Of a stretch of 64,000 nt of DNA, positions 15,657-24,460 are shown piece by piece. Source of the DNA: FEN-1297 sp964498065 (lineage in GTDB: Bacteria; Bacteroidota; Ignavibacteria; Ignavibacteriales; Ignavibacteriaceae); NCBI GenBank assembly GCA_964498065.1, contig CAZCFZ010000010.1, positions 1-64,000 on the forward strand, given 5' to 3'. The translations under genes were made by a program, and so were the position numbers. The notes below the pieces were generated by a model. That model did no database searches, was not told the origin of the DNA, and worked only from the letters and a program-made list of their open reading frames with translations. Within the stretch, counting starts at the first letter, position 1. Every line of letters begins with the position of its first letter.

Positions 15657-17871
15657 TCATAATTCTTGAAATTGTGTTATAATAAATATCGGATAAATAG
15701 TTTAATTCAAAATTTATTTTATCATTAACAATAAATTTATCACCCCCGGTAGTTCCAAGAAATGTAAAAGCCTGTCCTTTTTCTTTAAGCAATTTTTCAA
15801 ACTGATCTTTATTTTTAGAATTAAGAGATACAATAATACGTGATTGACTTTCCGAGAACAAAGAAAAGTCTTCCCTGGTTTTTATTGGAAGATTTACCTC
15901 TGCACCTATTAATTTCTCTCTATCCATAATGCAGCATTCTGCTAAAGCAGAAATAATACCGCCTTCGGAAATATCGTGTGCAGAGCGAATCAGCTTTTTT
16001 TCAATTAAACTTAATAAAGATTCGTGAAGCTTTTTTTCAACATCTAAATTTATTTCAGGAGAATCGCCTGCAATATTGTTATGAATAATTTTTAGATACT
16101 CACTTCCGCCTAATTCTTCAAAATCTTCTCCCAAGACATAAATAAGATCACCTGATGATTTAAAGAATGATGTTGTAATATTTTCCAGCTTTTCAACTAA
16201 TCCGACCATCCCGATAGTCGGAGTCGGGTATACGGCTGTATTAGGAGACTCATTATAAAAGCTTACATTGCCGCCGGTAACTGGTGTATTAAAAAATCGG
16301 CAAGCTTCTCCCATTCCATCAATTGCTTCTTTAAACTGCCAGTACATTTCAGGCTTATAGGGATTTCCAAAGTTCAAGCAATTTGTTATTGCCAAGGGAA
16401 TACCTCCGGAACATACAATATTTCTCGCAGCTTCTGCAACTGCTAATTTAGTTCCTTCTTTTGGATTTAAATAAACATATCTCGAATTGCAATCAGTTTT
16501 CATTGCTAAAGCTTTATCGGTATCTTTAATATAAACAACAGCGGAATCGCAGCCTGGCCCAACAATTGTATTTGTTCTTACCATGGAATCGTATTGCTCA
16601 TAAACCCATCTTTTTGAGACAATATTCGGCGAAGAAAATACTTTAATAAAGGTTTCACTTAAATTTTTTGGTTCAGTTAGTTTTTTAAAATCGAATTTAC
16701 GAATATCTTTTATGTAAGAAGGTTCTTTTGATTCCCGGTGATAAACAGGCGCACCGCCTCCAAGTACAAGTTCATAAGCAGGGATAACTGCTTTTTTCCC
16801 GTTTTCATAATCGATGTCAAGTTTTCCGTCATTTGTAACATAACCGACTATTTCGCAGTGAAGATCCCATTTCTCAAAAACTTTTTTTACTTTATCTTCA
16901 AATCCCTTTTTCACTACACAAAGCATTCTCTCCTGACTTTCGGATAACATGATTTCATACGCTGTCATTCCTTTTTCTCTCAAAGGAACTTTATTCAAAT
17001 CTATTTTCATGCCGGAATTTCCCTTTGCGCTCATTTCACTTGTTGAGCAGGAAATTCCTGCGGCACCCATATCCTGAATTCCTATTAACCATCCGTTCTT
17101 AATTATTTCAAGTGAAGCTTCCAGTAAAAGCTTTTCCGTAAAAGGATCACCAACTTGTACTGACGGACGTTTGGCTTCCGACTTTTCCGAAATTTCTTCA
17201 GATGCAAATGTTGCTCCGTGAATTCCATCTCTTCCTGTAGAAGAGCCGACAATCATTACGGCATTTCCCTCTCCTTTCGCAACTGCACTCGCAAATTGAT
17301 CTGTTTTTACGATGCCGACTGCCATTGCATTTACGAGCGGATTGCCCTGATAGGATTCATCAAAATATACTTCACCCGCAACTGTCGGCACACCAAAACT
17401 GTTTCCATAATCTCCAATTCCTTTAACAACACCGTCAAAAAGAAACCGTGTTCTTGCATCATTTAAGGTTCCAAATCTTAATGAATTTAAAGAAGCAATA
17501 GGTCTTGCACCCATTGTAAAAATATCTCTCATAATTCCGCCAACGCCTGTTGCAGCTCCTTGATAGGGTTCCACTGCAGAAGGATGATTGTGACTTTCAA
17601 TTTTAAATGCTACTGCAAGTCCATTACCTATATCAACTAGACCTGCATTTTCTTCACCGGCACCTACAAGTAATCTTCCGCCTTCTCTCGGAAGTGTTTT
17701 AAGCAAGGCAATTGAATTCTTATAACTGCAATGTTCGCTCCACATAACACTGAAAATTCCGAGTTCGGTAAAAGTTGGAACTCTTCCCAATATTTTTTGA
17801 ACTCTTTCATATTCCTCTTTTGTCAATCCATGTTCTAAAGCCAAATCTAAAGTAACTTCTTGTTCTTGCAT
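15649..17871 (-). CDS. purL: Phosphoribosylformylglycinamidine synthase subunit PurL
   Basis: A 740-residue enzyme matching the small (three-subunit) PurL form. Visible motifs are SEHCSYKNS near 45-53, KIESHNHPSAVEPYQGAATG near 91-110, the Gly-rich stretch QDMGAAGISCSTSEM near 270-285, and the second-half repeats SAHDISEGG and TGGNVSFYNES. It catalyses the ATP-dependent fourth step of purine synthesis and needs PurS and PurQ, neither of which is in the window. It overlaps the YihY gene downstream. Confidence 0.96.
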   Translation of the reverse strand: MQEQEVTLDLALEHGLTKEEYERVQKILGRVPTFTELGIFSVMWSEHCSYKNSIALLKTLPREGGRLLVGAGEENAGLVDIGNGLAVAFKIESHNHPSAVEPYQGAATGVGGIMRDIFTMGARPIASLNSLRFGTLNDARTRFLFDGVVKGIGDYGNSFGVPTVAGEVYFDESYQGNPLVNAMAVGIVKTDQFASAVAKGEGNAVMIVGSSTGRDGIHGATFASEEISEKSEAKRPSVQVGDPFTEKLLLEASLEIIKNGWLIGIQDMGAAGISCSTSEMSAKGNSGMKIDLNKVPLREKGMTAYEIMLSESQERMLCVVKKGFEDKVKKVFEKWDLHCEIVGYVTNDGKLDIDYENGKKAVIPAYELVLGGGAPVYHRESKEPSYIKDIRKFDFKKLTEPKNLSETFIKVFSSPNIVSKRWVYEQYDSMVRTNTIVGPGCDSAVVYIKDTDKALAMKTDCNSRYVYLNPKEGTKLAVAEAARNIVCSGGIPLAITNCLNFGNPYKPEMYWQFKEAIDGMGEACRFFNTPVTGGNVSFYNESPNTAVYPTPTIGMVGLVEKLENITTSFFKSSGDLIYVLGEDFEELGGSEYLKIIHNNIAGDSPEINLDVEKKLHESLLSLIEKKLIRSAHDISEGGIISALAECCIMDREKLIGAEVNLPIKTREDFSLFSESQSRIIVSLNSKNKDQFEKLLKEKGQAFTFLGTTGGDKFIVNDKINFELNYLSDIYYNTISRIMNA

Positions 17872-18072
17872 TAAGACAATTCCATTCTATTAGGATGATT
17901 TGAAAATAATTTTTCGATACAAATATAATATTTAAAATTGTTGATTAGAAAAAGATGATTAATTTTAAAATAGTCAGATGAATTATGTTGTTATAAATCT
18001 CTCTTACTAATTAAATTTTTAACTAAATTTTAAATAAAGTTTATTATCGAATAATATATTTAGGTAGAAATT

Positions 18073-18795
18073 ATGAAAATTCATGCACTCTATCATGTTT
18101 CATTTGAAGGACTTGGCTGCATTGAAAACTGGATATCTGAAAAAAACCATATTCTTAGTACAACAAATTTTTATAATAATGAAATCCTTCCGGACATTTC
18201 AGAATTTGACTTCCTAATCATAATGGGCGGACCGATGAGTGTTTCCGAGGAAGATAAATATCCGTGGCTGAAGGAAGAAAAGAAATTTATTAGAAAAGCA
18301 ATTGATAATAATAAAGTTGTGTTAGGAATATGCTTGGGAGCCCAATTAATCGCTGAATCTCTTGATGCAAAAGTAACCAGGAATGAGTATAAAGAAATCG
18401 GTTGGTTTCCAATTAATTTTATAAATGAAGAAAGCAAGAAAAGTTTATTAAATGTCATTCCTGAAAATCAAACAGTTATGCACTGGCACAGTGATACTTT
18501 TCCAATTCCAAACGGAGCAGAGCATATTTTAAAAAGCGAAGGCTGTCTCAACCAGGCATTTATTTTTAACAAACGTGTAATCGGCCTTCAATTTCATCTT
18601 GAATTTACAGAAAGACTTGTAAAAGCTCTTATCAGAAAAAGCAAGAAAGATTTAATAAAAAATGATTATGTCCAAAATGAAAATGAGATATTAAAAAATA
18701 TAGATCTATTAAACACCACAAATAATATAATGTTTAAACTGCTTGATAAAATTGAAGAAAAGTTTTTTAATGATGCTGAACCAATCAAGAATTAA
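18073..18795 (+). CDS. Class I glutamine amidotransferase (GATase1) family protein
   Basis: A 240-residue single-domain protein. The nucleophile Cys is in VLGICLGAQLIAESL (near residue 95), the catalytic His/Glu pair is in GLQFHLEFT near 174-179, and an oxyanion-type loop is visible in MGGPMSV near 56-62. It resembles the stand-alone GuaA-like amidotransferases (YfeJ-like) of unknown partner. It has no synthetase domain. It is not next to a purine gene in the same direction; purL is divergent at 201 bp, a stretch in which I see no other feature. Confidence 0.82.
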   Translation: MKIHALYHVSFEGLGCIENWISEKNHILSTTNFYNNEILPDISEFDFLIIMGGPMSVSEEDKYPWLKEEKKFIRKAIDNNKVVLGICLGAQLIAESLDAKVTRNEYKEIGWFPINFINEESKKSLLNVIPENQTVMHWHSDTFPIPNGAEHILKSEGCLNQAFIFNKRVIGLQFHLEFTERLVKALIRKSKKDLIKNDYVQNENEILKNIDLLNTTNNIMFKLLDKIEEKFFNDAEPIKN

Positions 18796-18981
18796 TTAGT
18801 GTCTGAACAAATAGAATTCATTCCTTTTATGTTTTAAAATACAAATTATTAATAATTCCCGTTAAGATGTTAATAATTTCATTTAAAACAATTAGATTTC
18901 GTCCCGAATTATTCGATACTTTATGATATTTGTAAACGGGATCAAATTACCCAAAGATTTTACTTCATTAGATTTTTCTGA

Positions 18982-20223
18982 ATGGATTACAACTTAAATA
19001 ATAACGATGCTTATGCAGCTTTAAGAATTAGAGACTTTAAATGGTTTGTAACTGCACGCTTTATGCTGACTTTTGCAATTCAGATGCAGTCACTTATAGT
19101 TGGATGGCAGATTTACGAATTAACCCATGATGCTCTTTCTTTAGGATTGATTGGTTTAGCAGAAGCTTTCCCGTTTTTCAGCATCTCATTATTCGGCGGA
19201 CATGTGGCGGATACGATAAGCCGGAAGAAAATTATTCTAATATCAAATTTTATTTACACCTTTTGTGCATTAGCCTTATTGTTAATTTCAACTAAGTACC
19301 ATTCAATATTTTTGAAAGACGGTGCAGAGCCGATTTACATAATAATATTCGTTACAGGAATAGCACGCGGATTTATGTCGCCTGCACAATCGGCATTTGC
19401 AGCCCAGCTTGTGCCAAGAGAATTATTCGGGAATGCTTCCACATGGAATAGCTTAATCTGGCAGACAGCAGCTGTAACAGGTCCGGCAGTAGGCGGATTA
19501 ATTTATGGTTTTATGGGAGTCGGAAGCGCTTATGAAACAGTTTTAGTGATGAGCATAATGGGATTTATTTTTTATACTCAGGTAAATAAAAAGCCAATTC
19601 CCGAAAAGAAAATTAAAGAATCTATTTGGGAGAGCTTATCTAATGGATTAAAGTTTGTATCTCATAATCAAATTATTTTAAGTGCTATTTCTCTTGATAT
19701 GTTTGCAGTTTTCTTCGGAGGAGCAGTTGCTGTATTGCCAATCTTTGCCGATCAAGTTTTACATATTGGTGCAAAAGGTCTAGGCTTCCTTCGCGCTGCG
19801 CCTGCAGTTGGCGCTATCCTTATGTCAATTATTCAAGCGTACTGGCCTTTTTTTAAACGCGCAGGGAATAATTTATTATTTTGTGTTTTCGGATTCGGAA
19901 TTGCAATGATCGTGTTTGCTTTGTCTAAAAATTTCTACCTCTCTTTATTCATCTTATTTTTAAGCGGAATGTTTGACAACGTAAGTGTTGTAATAAGAAA
20001 TACTATCATTCAGCTTTTTACTCCCGACGAAATGCGCGGGCGTGTTGCTTCAGTTAATGGAATATTTGTTAGTTCTTCTAATGAACTCGGGTCGTTCGAA
20101 TCCGGTGTAGCAGCAAAATTTTTGGGACTGGTTCCCTCGGTAATATTAGGAGGAAGCATGACTCTTATTGTCGTAGCAGCAGTAAGAAGTTTTGCACCTA
20201 AATTGAGAGAACTGAAATTGTAA
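18982..20223 (+). CDS. MFS transporter (EntS-like, MFS_3)
   Basis: A 413-residue membrane protein with about twelve hydrophobic segments. The intracellular loop motif FGGHVADTISRKK (near 72-84) is the major facilitator signature, and GPAVGGLIYGFMG (near 170) and DEMRGRVASVNG (near 350) match the EntS/MFS_3 group. These are proton-driven exporters, of siderophores in the best-known case. No siderophore gene is nearby, so substrate is unknown. It is separated from mscS by 378 bp. Confidence 0.85.
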   Translation: MDYNLNNNDAYAALRIRDFKWFVTARFMLTFAIQMQSLIVGWQIYELTHDALSLGLIGLAEAFPFFSISLFGGHVADTISRKKIILISNFIYTFCALALLLISTKYHSIFLKDGAEPIYIIIFVTGIARGFMSPAQSAFAAQLVPRELFGNASTWNSLIWQTAAVTGPAVGGLIYGFMGVGSAYETVLVMSIMGFIFYTQVNKKPIPEKKIKESIWESLSNGLKFVSHNQIILSAISLDMFAVFFGGAVAVLPIFADQVLHIGAKGLGFLRAAPAVGAILMSIIQAYWPFFKRAGNNLLFCVFGFGIAMIVFALSKNFYLSLFILFLSGMFDNVSVVIRNTIIQLFTPDEMRGRVASVNGIFVSSSNELGSFESGVAAKFLGLVPSVILGGSMTLIVVAAVRSFAPKLRELKL

Positions 20224-20291
20224 TTATTATTTTTTATATAATCTTACCTTCAATAAATATTTATAATTTAACAGCCTCTTTGATCTTACAA

Positions 20292-20357
20292 AATGATTTA
20301 TTTAAAAATCATTATTTCCGCTTTACTGTTGAGCATTAAAAGTATTTTTAATACTTT
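20292..20357. terminator. Two weak hairpins after the MFS gene
   Basis: AATGATTT/AAATCATT (20292-20299 with 20306-20313) and AAAGTATT/AATACTTT (20339-20346 with 20350-20357) are perfect small stems downstream of the MFS stop. Both are AT-rich and only modest terminator candidates. The rest of 20224-20601 is AT-rich and shows no gene. Confidence 0.35.
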
Positions 20358-20601
20358 AAAACTTACTATTTGACCCCTAATCATTGTAAAGATAATTTAA
20401 AGTAAAACATATTTATTATGGTTGTAAATACCTTATAGAAAGGTTTTATCTATTTTAAAAATTTTTAATACAAGCTCAGTTAATACAGAAGGATTGACGG
20501 ATTTAACAACATATTAAGAACTATTACAATAACTGGACTAAAATCTGTTTTTAGACAATTAAATATTTATTAATTCCATAATTAAATAGGAGTAAATAGA
20601 A

Positions 20602-21417
20602 ATGGGAAATTTACAAAACTACACGGGCAAGGCTATAGAACTTCTAATGTCGTACGGACCAAAACTAATATTAGCAATAATAACATTAATTATCGGCCTA
20701 TGGATAATTAAATTTTTCATCAAAGGAATAGCCAGAGCAATGGAGGGGGGTAAAGTTGAAACAACTCTACATAAATTTTTATTGGGACTGATCAGTGTAA
20801 TTTTGAAAGTGATGTTAATAATTAGTGTTGCGTCAATGATCGGCATACAAATGACTTCATTTATTGCGGTTTTAGGAGCTGCTGGTTTGGCTGTCGGTTT
20901 AGCTCTCCAGGGAAGTTTAGCAAACTTTGCCGGAGGAGTTTTAATTTTATTTTTCAAACCATACAAAATTGGTGACTTTATTGATGCTTCCGGATTTATG
21001 GGTTCTGTAAAAGAAATTCAGATTTTTAATACAATTTTAAAAACTCCTGATAACAAAACAATCATCATTCCAAACGGGACATTATCGAATGCAAGCATCA
21101 CTAATTTTTCTACAGAACCAACCCGTCGTGTTGATATGACTTTCGGCATAGGATATTCAGATGACATTCAAAAAGCAAAAAACATACTTGAATCGCTTCT
21201 TAAAAACGACAGCCGTGTTTTAAATGATCCTGCGTATATGATTGTTGTATCTGAATTGGCGGACAGTTCGGTTAACTTAGTAGTCCGGGCGTGGTGCAAC
21301 AGTGCAGATTACTGGGGTATTTATTTCAGCATGCAGGAAAGAGTAAAATTAGAATTTGATAAACAAGGAATTTCAATTCCATTCCCGCAGCGGGATGTTC
21401 ATGTTTATAATCATTAA
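20602..21417 (+). CDS. mscS: Small-conductance mechanosensitive channel MscS
   Basis: A 271-residue protein, close to the size of E. coli MscS. There are three N-terminal membrane helices (about 18-40, 58-80, 90-115). The pore helix is Gly/Ala-rich (VLGAAGLAVGLALQGSLANFAGG), then FKPYKIGDFI and the family motif IIIPNGTLSNASITNFS in the cytoplasmic beta domain. It releases solutes when membrane tension rises after hypo-osmotic shock. A good ribosome site (AGGAG) precedes the start. Confidence 0.93.
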   Translation: MGNLQNYTGKAIELLMSYGPKLILAIITLIIGLWIIKFFIKGIARAMEGGKVETTLHKFLLGLISVILKVMLIISVASMIGIQMTSFIAVLGAAGLAVGLALQGSLANFAGGVLILFFKPYKIGDFIDASGFMGSVKEIQIFNTILKTPDNKTIIIPNGTLSNASITNFSTEPTRRVDMTFGIGYSDDIQKAKNILESLLKNDSRVLNDPAYMIVVSELADSSVNLVVRAWCNSADYWGIYFSMQERVKLEFDKQGISIPFPQRDVHVYNH

Positions 21418-21517
21418 GCGTATTGATTATAAAAAATATTTTTTAAGATAGAATTTAAAAATTATAAAATTCTAATGCTGATTTGAAGAAGAAATTTATA
21501 TTTGGATTAATTTTACT

Positions 21518-22447
21518 TTACCCGAATAAAATTTTAGTCCTATTATTTAATAGATCGGTATATTTGTCCTTCATTTCTTCTGTAAGGAAGCTCTTTTTAA
21601 TTAATTTATAAAATTCAGGTATTGAGTTCTCAAATTCATTAAAAGTCTTAACTATAATTTTATCACTAATTTCTAATCTTTCTTTACCCCAATAATCAAT
21701 TAATATTTTCTTTGTAAGATTTTTCTTCTTTCCCATTAAAGGTAGAGCAATTTCTTCCTGCGGATTGGGAATGGTGATTGTCGTATTAATTAAATCGTAA
21801 ACCGGAGATAATTCTACTTTATTATCACGGGTAATTAAAGAAAAATTTTTTAAATGCTGGTCCTCATTACCGATAAGAAAATTAAATAATGTAAGCTTAA
21901 ATAATTTTATAAATTCAATTAATGGGAAAGTACAATATCGCTCTATTATCCCGACAATTTTTTCCATACTGAAGTCATATTTAGTATCCCTTGATTTACC
22001 GGCAAGTTGAGCGAAATCCTCCAAAGAAAATTTTATATTTTTTCCATAACGATCGAATCGTTTTATAAAGTAAGTTAATTTCCCGTCAATTGAATAAACC
22101 ATTCCATGCAGTGGTACATCAAGGCCTATGATCTTAGCAAGCCTCATTGTTAAATCTTCATTTTCCGGAACTTGCTGATAAAAATTGCTCTGAGGTTTTA
22201 ATATGTATGTTCCGAATGTATCAACAATTATAAAAGAACTTTCACTAAGATTTAACCTAGCACTTAATTTTGGTTGAACTCCTTGAATAGACATCTTTAC
22301 TGCCCTTATTGCGGCTTCTCTTATTTGTTCATCTTGTGTAAATGGAATATCATTTAATTTAGTTAGATTTTTTGAAATAAGTTTTAATCCTGCTTCTGAG
22401 TATTTATTCTTACCGCACTGCTCATAAGTAATAGGACAAATATTCAT
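21518..22447 (-). CDS. hipT: HipT-type serine/threonine kinase toxin of a HipBST system
   Basis: A 309-residue protein corresponding to the core and C-terminal part of HipA, without HipA's N-terminal subdomain. The Gly-rich/phospho-Ser loop is MSIQGVQPKLS with Ser53-Ile54-Gln55. Downstream are YFIKRFDR, the catalytic loop GNEDQHLKN at residues 193-201 (Asp196), and the metal-binding SPVYDL with Asp218. In the known tripartite systems HipT phosphorylates a tRNA synthetase (TrpS in E. coli O127) and arrests growth. The start follows the hipS stop by a single base. The Ser-Ile-Gln loop differs from the Ser-Ile-Ser loop of E. coli HipT. The target here is unknown. Confidence 0.9.
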   Translation of the reverse strand: MNICPITYEQCGKNKYSEAGLKLISKNLTKLNDIPFTQDEQIREAAIRAVKMSIQGVQPKLSARLNLSESSFIIVDTFGTYILKPQSNFYQQVPENEDLTMRLAKIIGLDVPLHGMVYSIDGKLTYFIKRFDRYGKNIKFSLEDFAQLAGKSRDTKYDFSMEKIVGIIERYCTFPLIEFIKLFKLTLFNFLIGNEDQHLKNFSLITRDNKVELSPVYDLINTTITIPNPQEEIALPLMGKKKNLTKKILIDYWGKERLEISDKIIVKTFNEFENSIPEFYKLIKKSFLTEEMKDKYTDLLNNRTKILFG

Positions 22448-22448
22448 A

Positions 22449-22760
22449 TCAACCTTCTACTGTTATGGAACCGACAAGATCCTTACCAACCAAAATGAGC
22501 TGAGTAAATAGATCATTCTTATCCGTCTTAGTTTGTCTAATTAATGCTTCCAGCTGCATTCCTTCAGGCAACAATCCCTCAAAGAAGGGGGGAAATCCAT
22601 CATAATTATATTCTTTTTTAGAAACTGGCATTGTTAAAGAAACGGCCGAACCGCTATAATCATTATTATAAATAAATTTATATTTCTTATACTTCTCTAT
22701 TTCTATTAAATTTCCTGCATACTTCCCGAAATTATAAACTTTAGCTTCTCTCATTTTCAT
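22449..22760 (-). CDS. hipS: HipS-type antitoxin (detached N-terminal subdomain of HipA)
   Basis: A 103-residue protein matching only the N-terminal subdomain 1 of HipA: residues 13-50 form the beta-rich part, and FPPFFEGLLPEGMQLEALI near 62-80 is the conserved HipA block. Its separation from the kinase is what defines HipBST. In the E. coli system HipS, not HipB, neutralises the kinase by placing a Trp (Trp65) in its active site. This HipS contains no Trp at all, so inhibition must use another residue. It overlaps hipB by 20 bp. Confidence 0.88.
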   Translation of the reverse strand: MKMREAKVYNFGKYAGNLIEIEKYKKYKFIYNNDYSGSAVSLTMPVSKKEYNYDGFPPFFEGLLPEGMQLEALIRQTKTDKNDLFTQLILVGKDLVGSITVEG

Positions 22761-22980
22761 CTTCCATTAATTTCATTAAGGGACTATCAAGTTTTATTTT
22801 AATATTAAGTGCATTCAATACTTTCATCATAGTATTAATACGGATTGATTCTTTTCCTTTTTCTATATCGAATATGACAGTCTTTCCCACTCCAGCTATA
22901 TCTGCTAGCTGCTTTTGGGTTAATCCGCTTTTATTACGATGATATTTTACAACTCTTGCAATTTCTTCTGTGACATTCAT
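22741..22980 (-). CDS. hipB: HipB-type HTH regulator of the HipBST operon
   Basis: A 79-residue XRE-type helix-turn-helix protein. The HTH is SGLTQKQLADIAGVGKTVIFDIEKGK at about 18-43 (broken here: LTQKQLADIAGVGKTVI is the helix pair), followed by a short helical tail. Gene order hipB-hipS-hipT with overlapping or abutting ends is the standard HipBST layout. Three repeat sites with TTACTG/CAGTAA arms lie upstream and are its likely operators. Confidence 0.9.
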   Translation of the reverse strand: MNVTEEIARVVKYHRNKSGLTQKQLADIAGVGKTVIFDIEKGKESIRINTMMKVLNALNIKIKLDSPLMKLMEDENERS

Positions 22981-22984
22981 TAAT

Positions 22985-23002
22985 TTCCCGCCTTAGCAGT
23001 AA
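22985..23002 (-). promoter_or_regulatory. HipB operator candidate, site 1 (imperfect)
   Basis: TTCCCG-N6-CAGTAA. The right arm is identical to site 2; the left arm matches TTACTG at four of six positions. It lies right beside the hipB start (22980) and begins 71 bp from site 2. Confidence 0.45.
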
Positions 23003-23055
23003 TTTTATTTAATTATATATTAAATTAGTACAACTATTAAAGAAAAGCAAATATT

Positions 23056-23073
23056 TTACTGATATAGCAGTAA
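23056..23073 (-). promoter_or_regulatory. HipB operator candidate, site 2 (perfect inverted repeat)
   Basis: TTACTG-ATATAG-CAGTAA, extended by one more matching base on each side (TTTACTG/CAGTAAA). It lies about 75 bp upstream of hipB. HipB in E. coli also binds spaced palindromic operators, but of different sequence. Confidence 0.6.
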
Positions 23074-23125
23074 ATATTATGTGCTTTTGAAGTAATTTGA
23101 AATATAATGATTTTTTATCAAGTGA

Positions 23126-23143
23126 TTACTGCTATAACGGTAA
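23126..23143 (-). promoter_or_regulatory. HipB operator candidate, site 3
   Basis: TTACTG-CTATAA-CGGTAA, one arm mismatch. It begins 70 bp beyond site 2 and ends 18 bp before the stop of the exonuclease gene. Confidence 0.55.
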
Positions 23144-23160
23144 AATAATCAATAAATAGA

Positions 23161-23847
23161 TCAAAATTGTAAGTATTCATCCCAAATTTTATATAGCTGG
23201 AAAGTAGCGTAGATATCTTCTCCGCAATAGATAGCAATGTCTTTAATTCTTCCTGCTTCATATAAAACTTTCACATCCATTCCTGAAATACCTTTTGATT
23301 TCGGAGATTCAATTCCAAAGGAATGGCAGTAAAAATCTAAATTAAATTTTCTAATCAAACCGTAAAAAGTTAGTTGATCCAGCAGATCAATATGAACTGA
23401 TGAATCAAATCTATTTGTAATTAAATTTTTGGTTGGTTTAATTTTATTGAAAGCGGAACGGATCATTAAGAACGGTACGTCAAAATTTCTCCCGTTAAAT
23501 GTAACAACAGTATCTGCCACATCTACAATCCGCCAGAAAGATTTAAGCATTTCAGGTTCACTTAAACCTTTATACTGTGTTTGGTTTTCACCCGTCCATT
23601 CTTCTTCTTTATTGCTTTCGTAATAAACAAATGATTTTTCTTTGTCTATATCATAAATACCTATCGCAACAACCTTTGCTGTAAAAGGATAAAGACTCAT
23701 ATAACGAATTGCATCATCCTTTTTTTCAGCTCTTATTTCATTGTCTTTTTCTTTTTCAACATAACGAAGAAGATATTCCTGCTGACTTTCGGAAAGCGAT
23801 TCGAATGGAAAGGAAGTAGTTTCAATATCGAAGACAATTTTCCTCAT
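23161..23847 (-). CDS. DEDDy-type 3'-5' exonuclease (PolB exonuclease-like)
   Basis: A 228-residue RNase H-fold exonuclease. Exo I is VFDIETTSFPF (Asp6, Glu8), Exo II is TFNGRNFDVPFL (near 115-126), and Exo III is YCGEDIYAT with the Tyr-x3-Asp spacing (near 207-215). This is the predicted DNA polymerase B-type 3'-5' exonuclease family found as stand-alone proteins. It hydrolyses DNA or RNA 3' ends; the natural substrate is not known. It is 32 bp downstream of the thioesterase gene and ends the fatty-acid operon. Confidence 0.85.
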   Translation of the reverse strand: MRKIVFDIETTSFPFESLSESQQEYLLRYVEKEKDNEIRAEKKDDAIRYMSLYPFTAKVVAIGIYDIDKEKSFVYYESNKEEEWTGENQTQYKGLSEPEMLKSFWRIVDVADTVVTFNGRNFDVPFLMIRSAFNKIKPTKNLITNRFDSSVHIDLLDQLTFYGLIRKFNLDFYCHSFGIESPKSKGISGMDVKVLYEAGRIKDIAIYCGEDIYATFQLYKIWDEYLQF

Positions 23848-23879
23848 AACTATACCCCTTTTGTATAATGATGAAAGAT

Positions 23880-24338
23880 TTAATCTTTTAGAACTTGAAC
23901 ATTTTTATCATATTGTAAAACTGAATTAACAAAATTACCAGGAAGTGGAATTGATTTTCTTGTAACCGGATCTACATGAACTAATACTCCTGATCCTTCT
24001 GCTACAATGACTTTCGTATTCAAATTTTCAATTATATGTTCAAATCCAAAACTGCTGTTCTTAATATATGAAATCCGGGTATATATTCGCAACTTATCTT
24101 CGAAAATTGCAACCTTTAAATAATCGATTTCATTTCTAGCCATATAAAAAGCAGTACCATTTGTAAAGACACCTTCTTTTGGAAGAACACCAATATCCTT
24201 TGCATATCTTATTCGAGCTTGTTCAAAATAATTAAAGTAAACTGCATTGTTAACTATATGCAGCATGTCTACTTCGTTAAATCTAACAGTAACATCGTAA
24301 AAATGTTTAAATAGGTTTTTATTTTTTGCGGGCAGCAT
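23880..24338 (-). CDS. Hotdog-fold acyl-CoA thioesterase (4HBT/YbgC-like)
   Basis: A 152-residue protein with the 4-hydroxybenzoyl-CoA-type signature FNEVDMLHIVNNAVYFNYFEQARIRY (shown in part: VDMLHIVNNAVYFNYFEQAR, near 18-38), including the catalytic Asp and the following His/Asn. It hydrolyses acyl-CoA to free acid and CoA. A paralogue lies at 34392-34835 at the other side of the beta-oxidation operon. Confidence 0.85.
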   Translation of the reverse strand: MLPAKNKNLFKHFYDVTVRFNEVDMLHIVNNAVYFNYFEQARIRYAKDIGVLPKEGVFTNGTAFYMARNEIDYLKVAIFEDKLRIYTRISYIKNSSFGFEHIIENLNTKVIVAEGSGVLVHVDPVTRKSIPLPGNFVNSVLQYDKNVQVLKD

Positions 24339-24379
24339 TTCTTTCCTTATAAGAACTGAACTCTTGTTTTCGATGGTCG

Positions 24380-24427
24380 ATACTCGATTCCGGATCTTTT
24401 ATGAAAATTATATCGAGAATCGAGTAT
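24380..24427. repeat. Inverted repeat ATACTCGATTC / GAATCGAGTAT
   Basis: Perfect 11-bp arms at 24380-24390 and 24417-24427 between the thioesterase and SDR genes. Extra GATAC/ATCCGG variants around it suggest a degenerate dispersed repeat rather than a regulatory site. Confidence 0.5.
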
Positions 24428-24460
24428 CCGGTATCAAAAAATTTTTGTATTTCTAAAACT

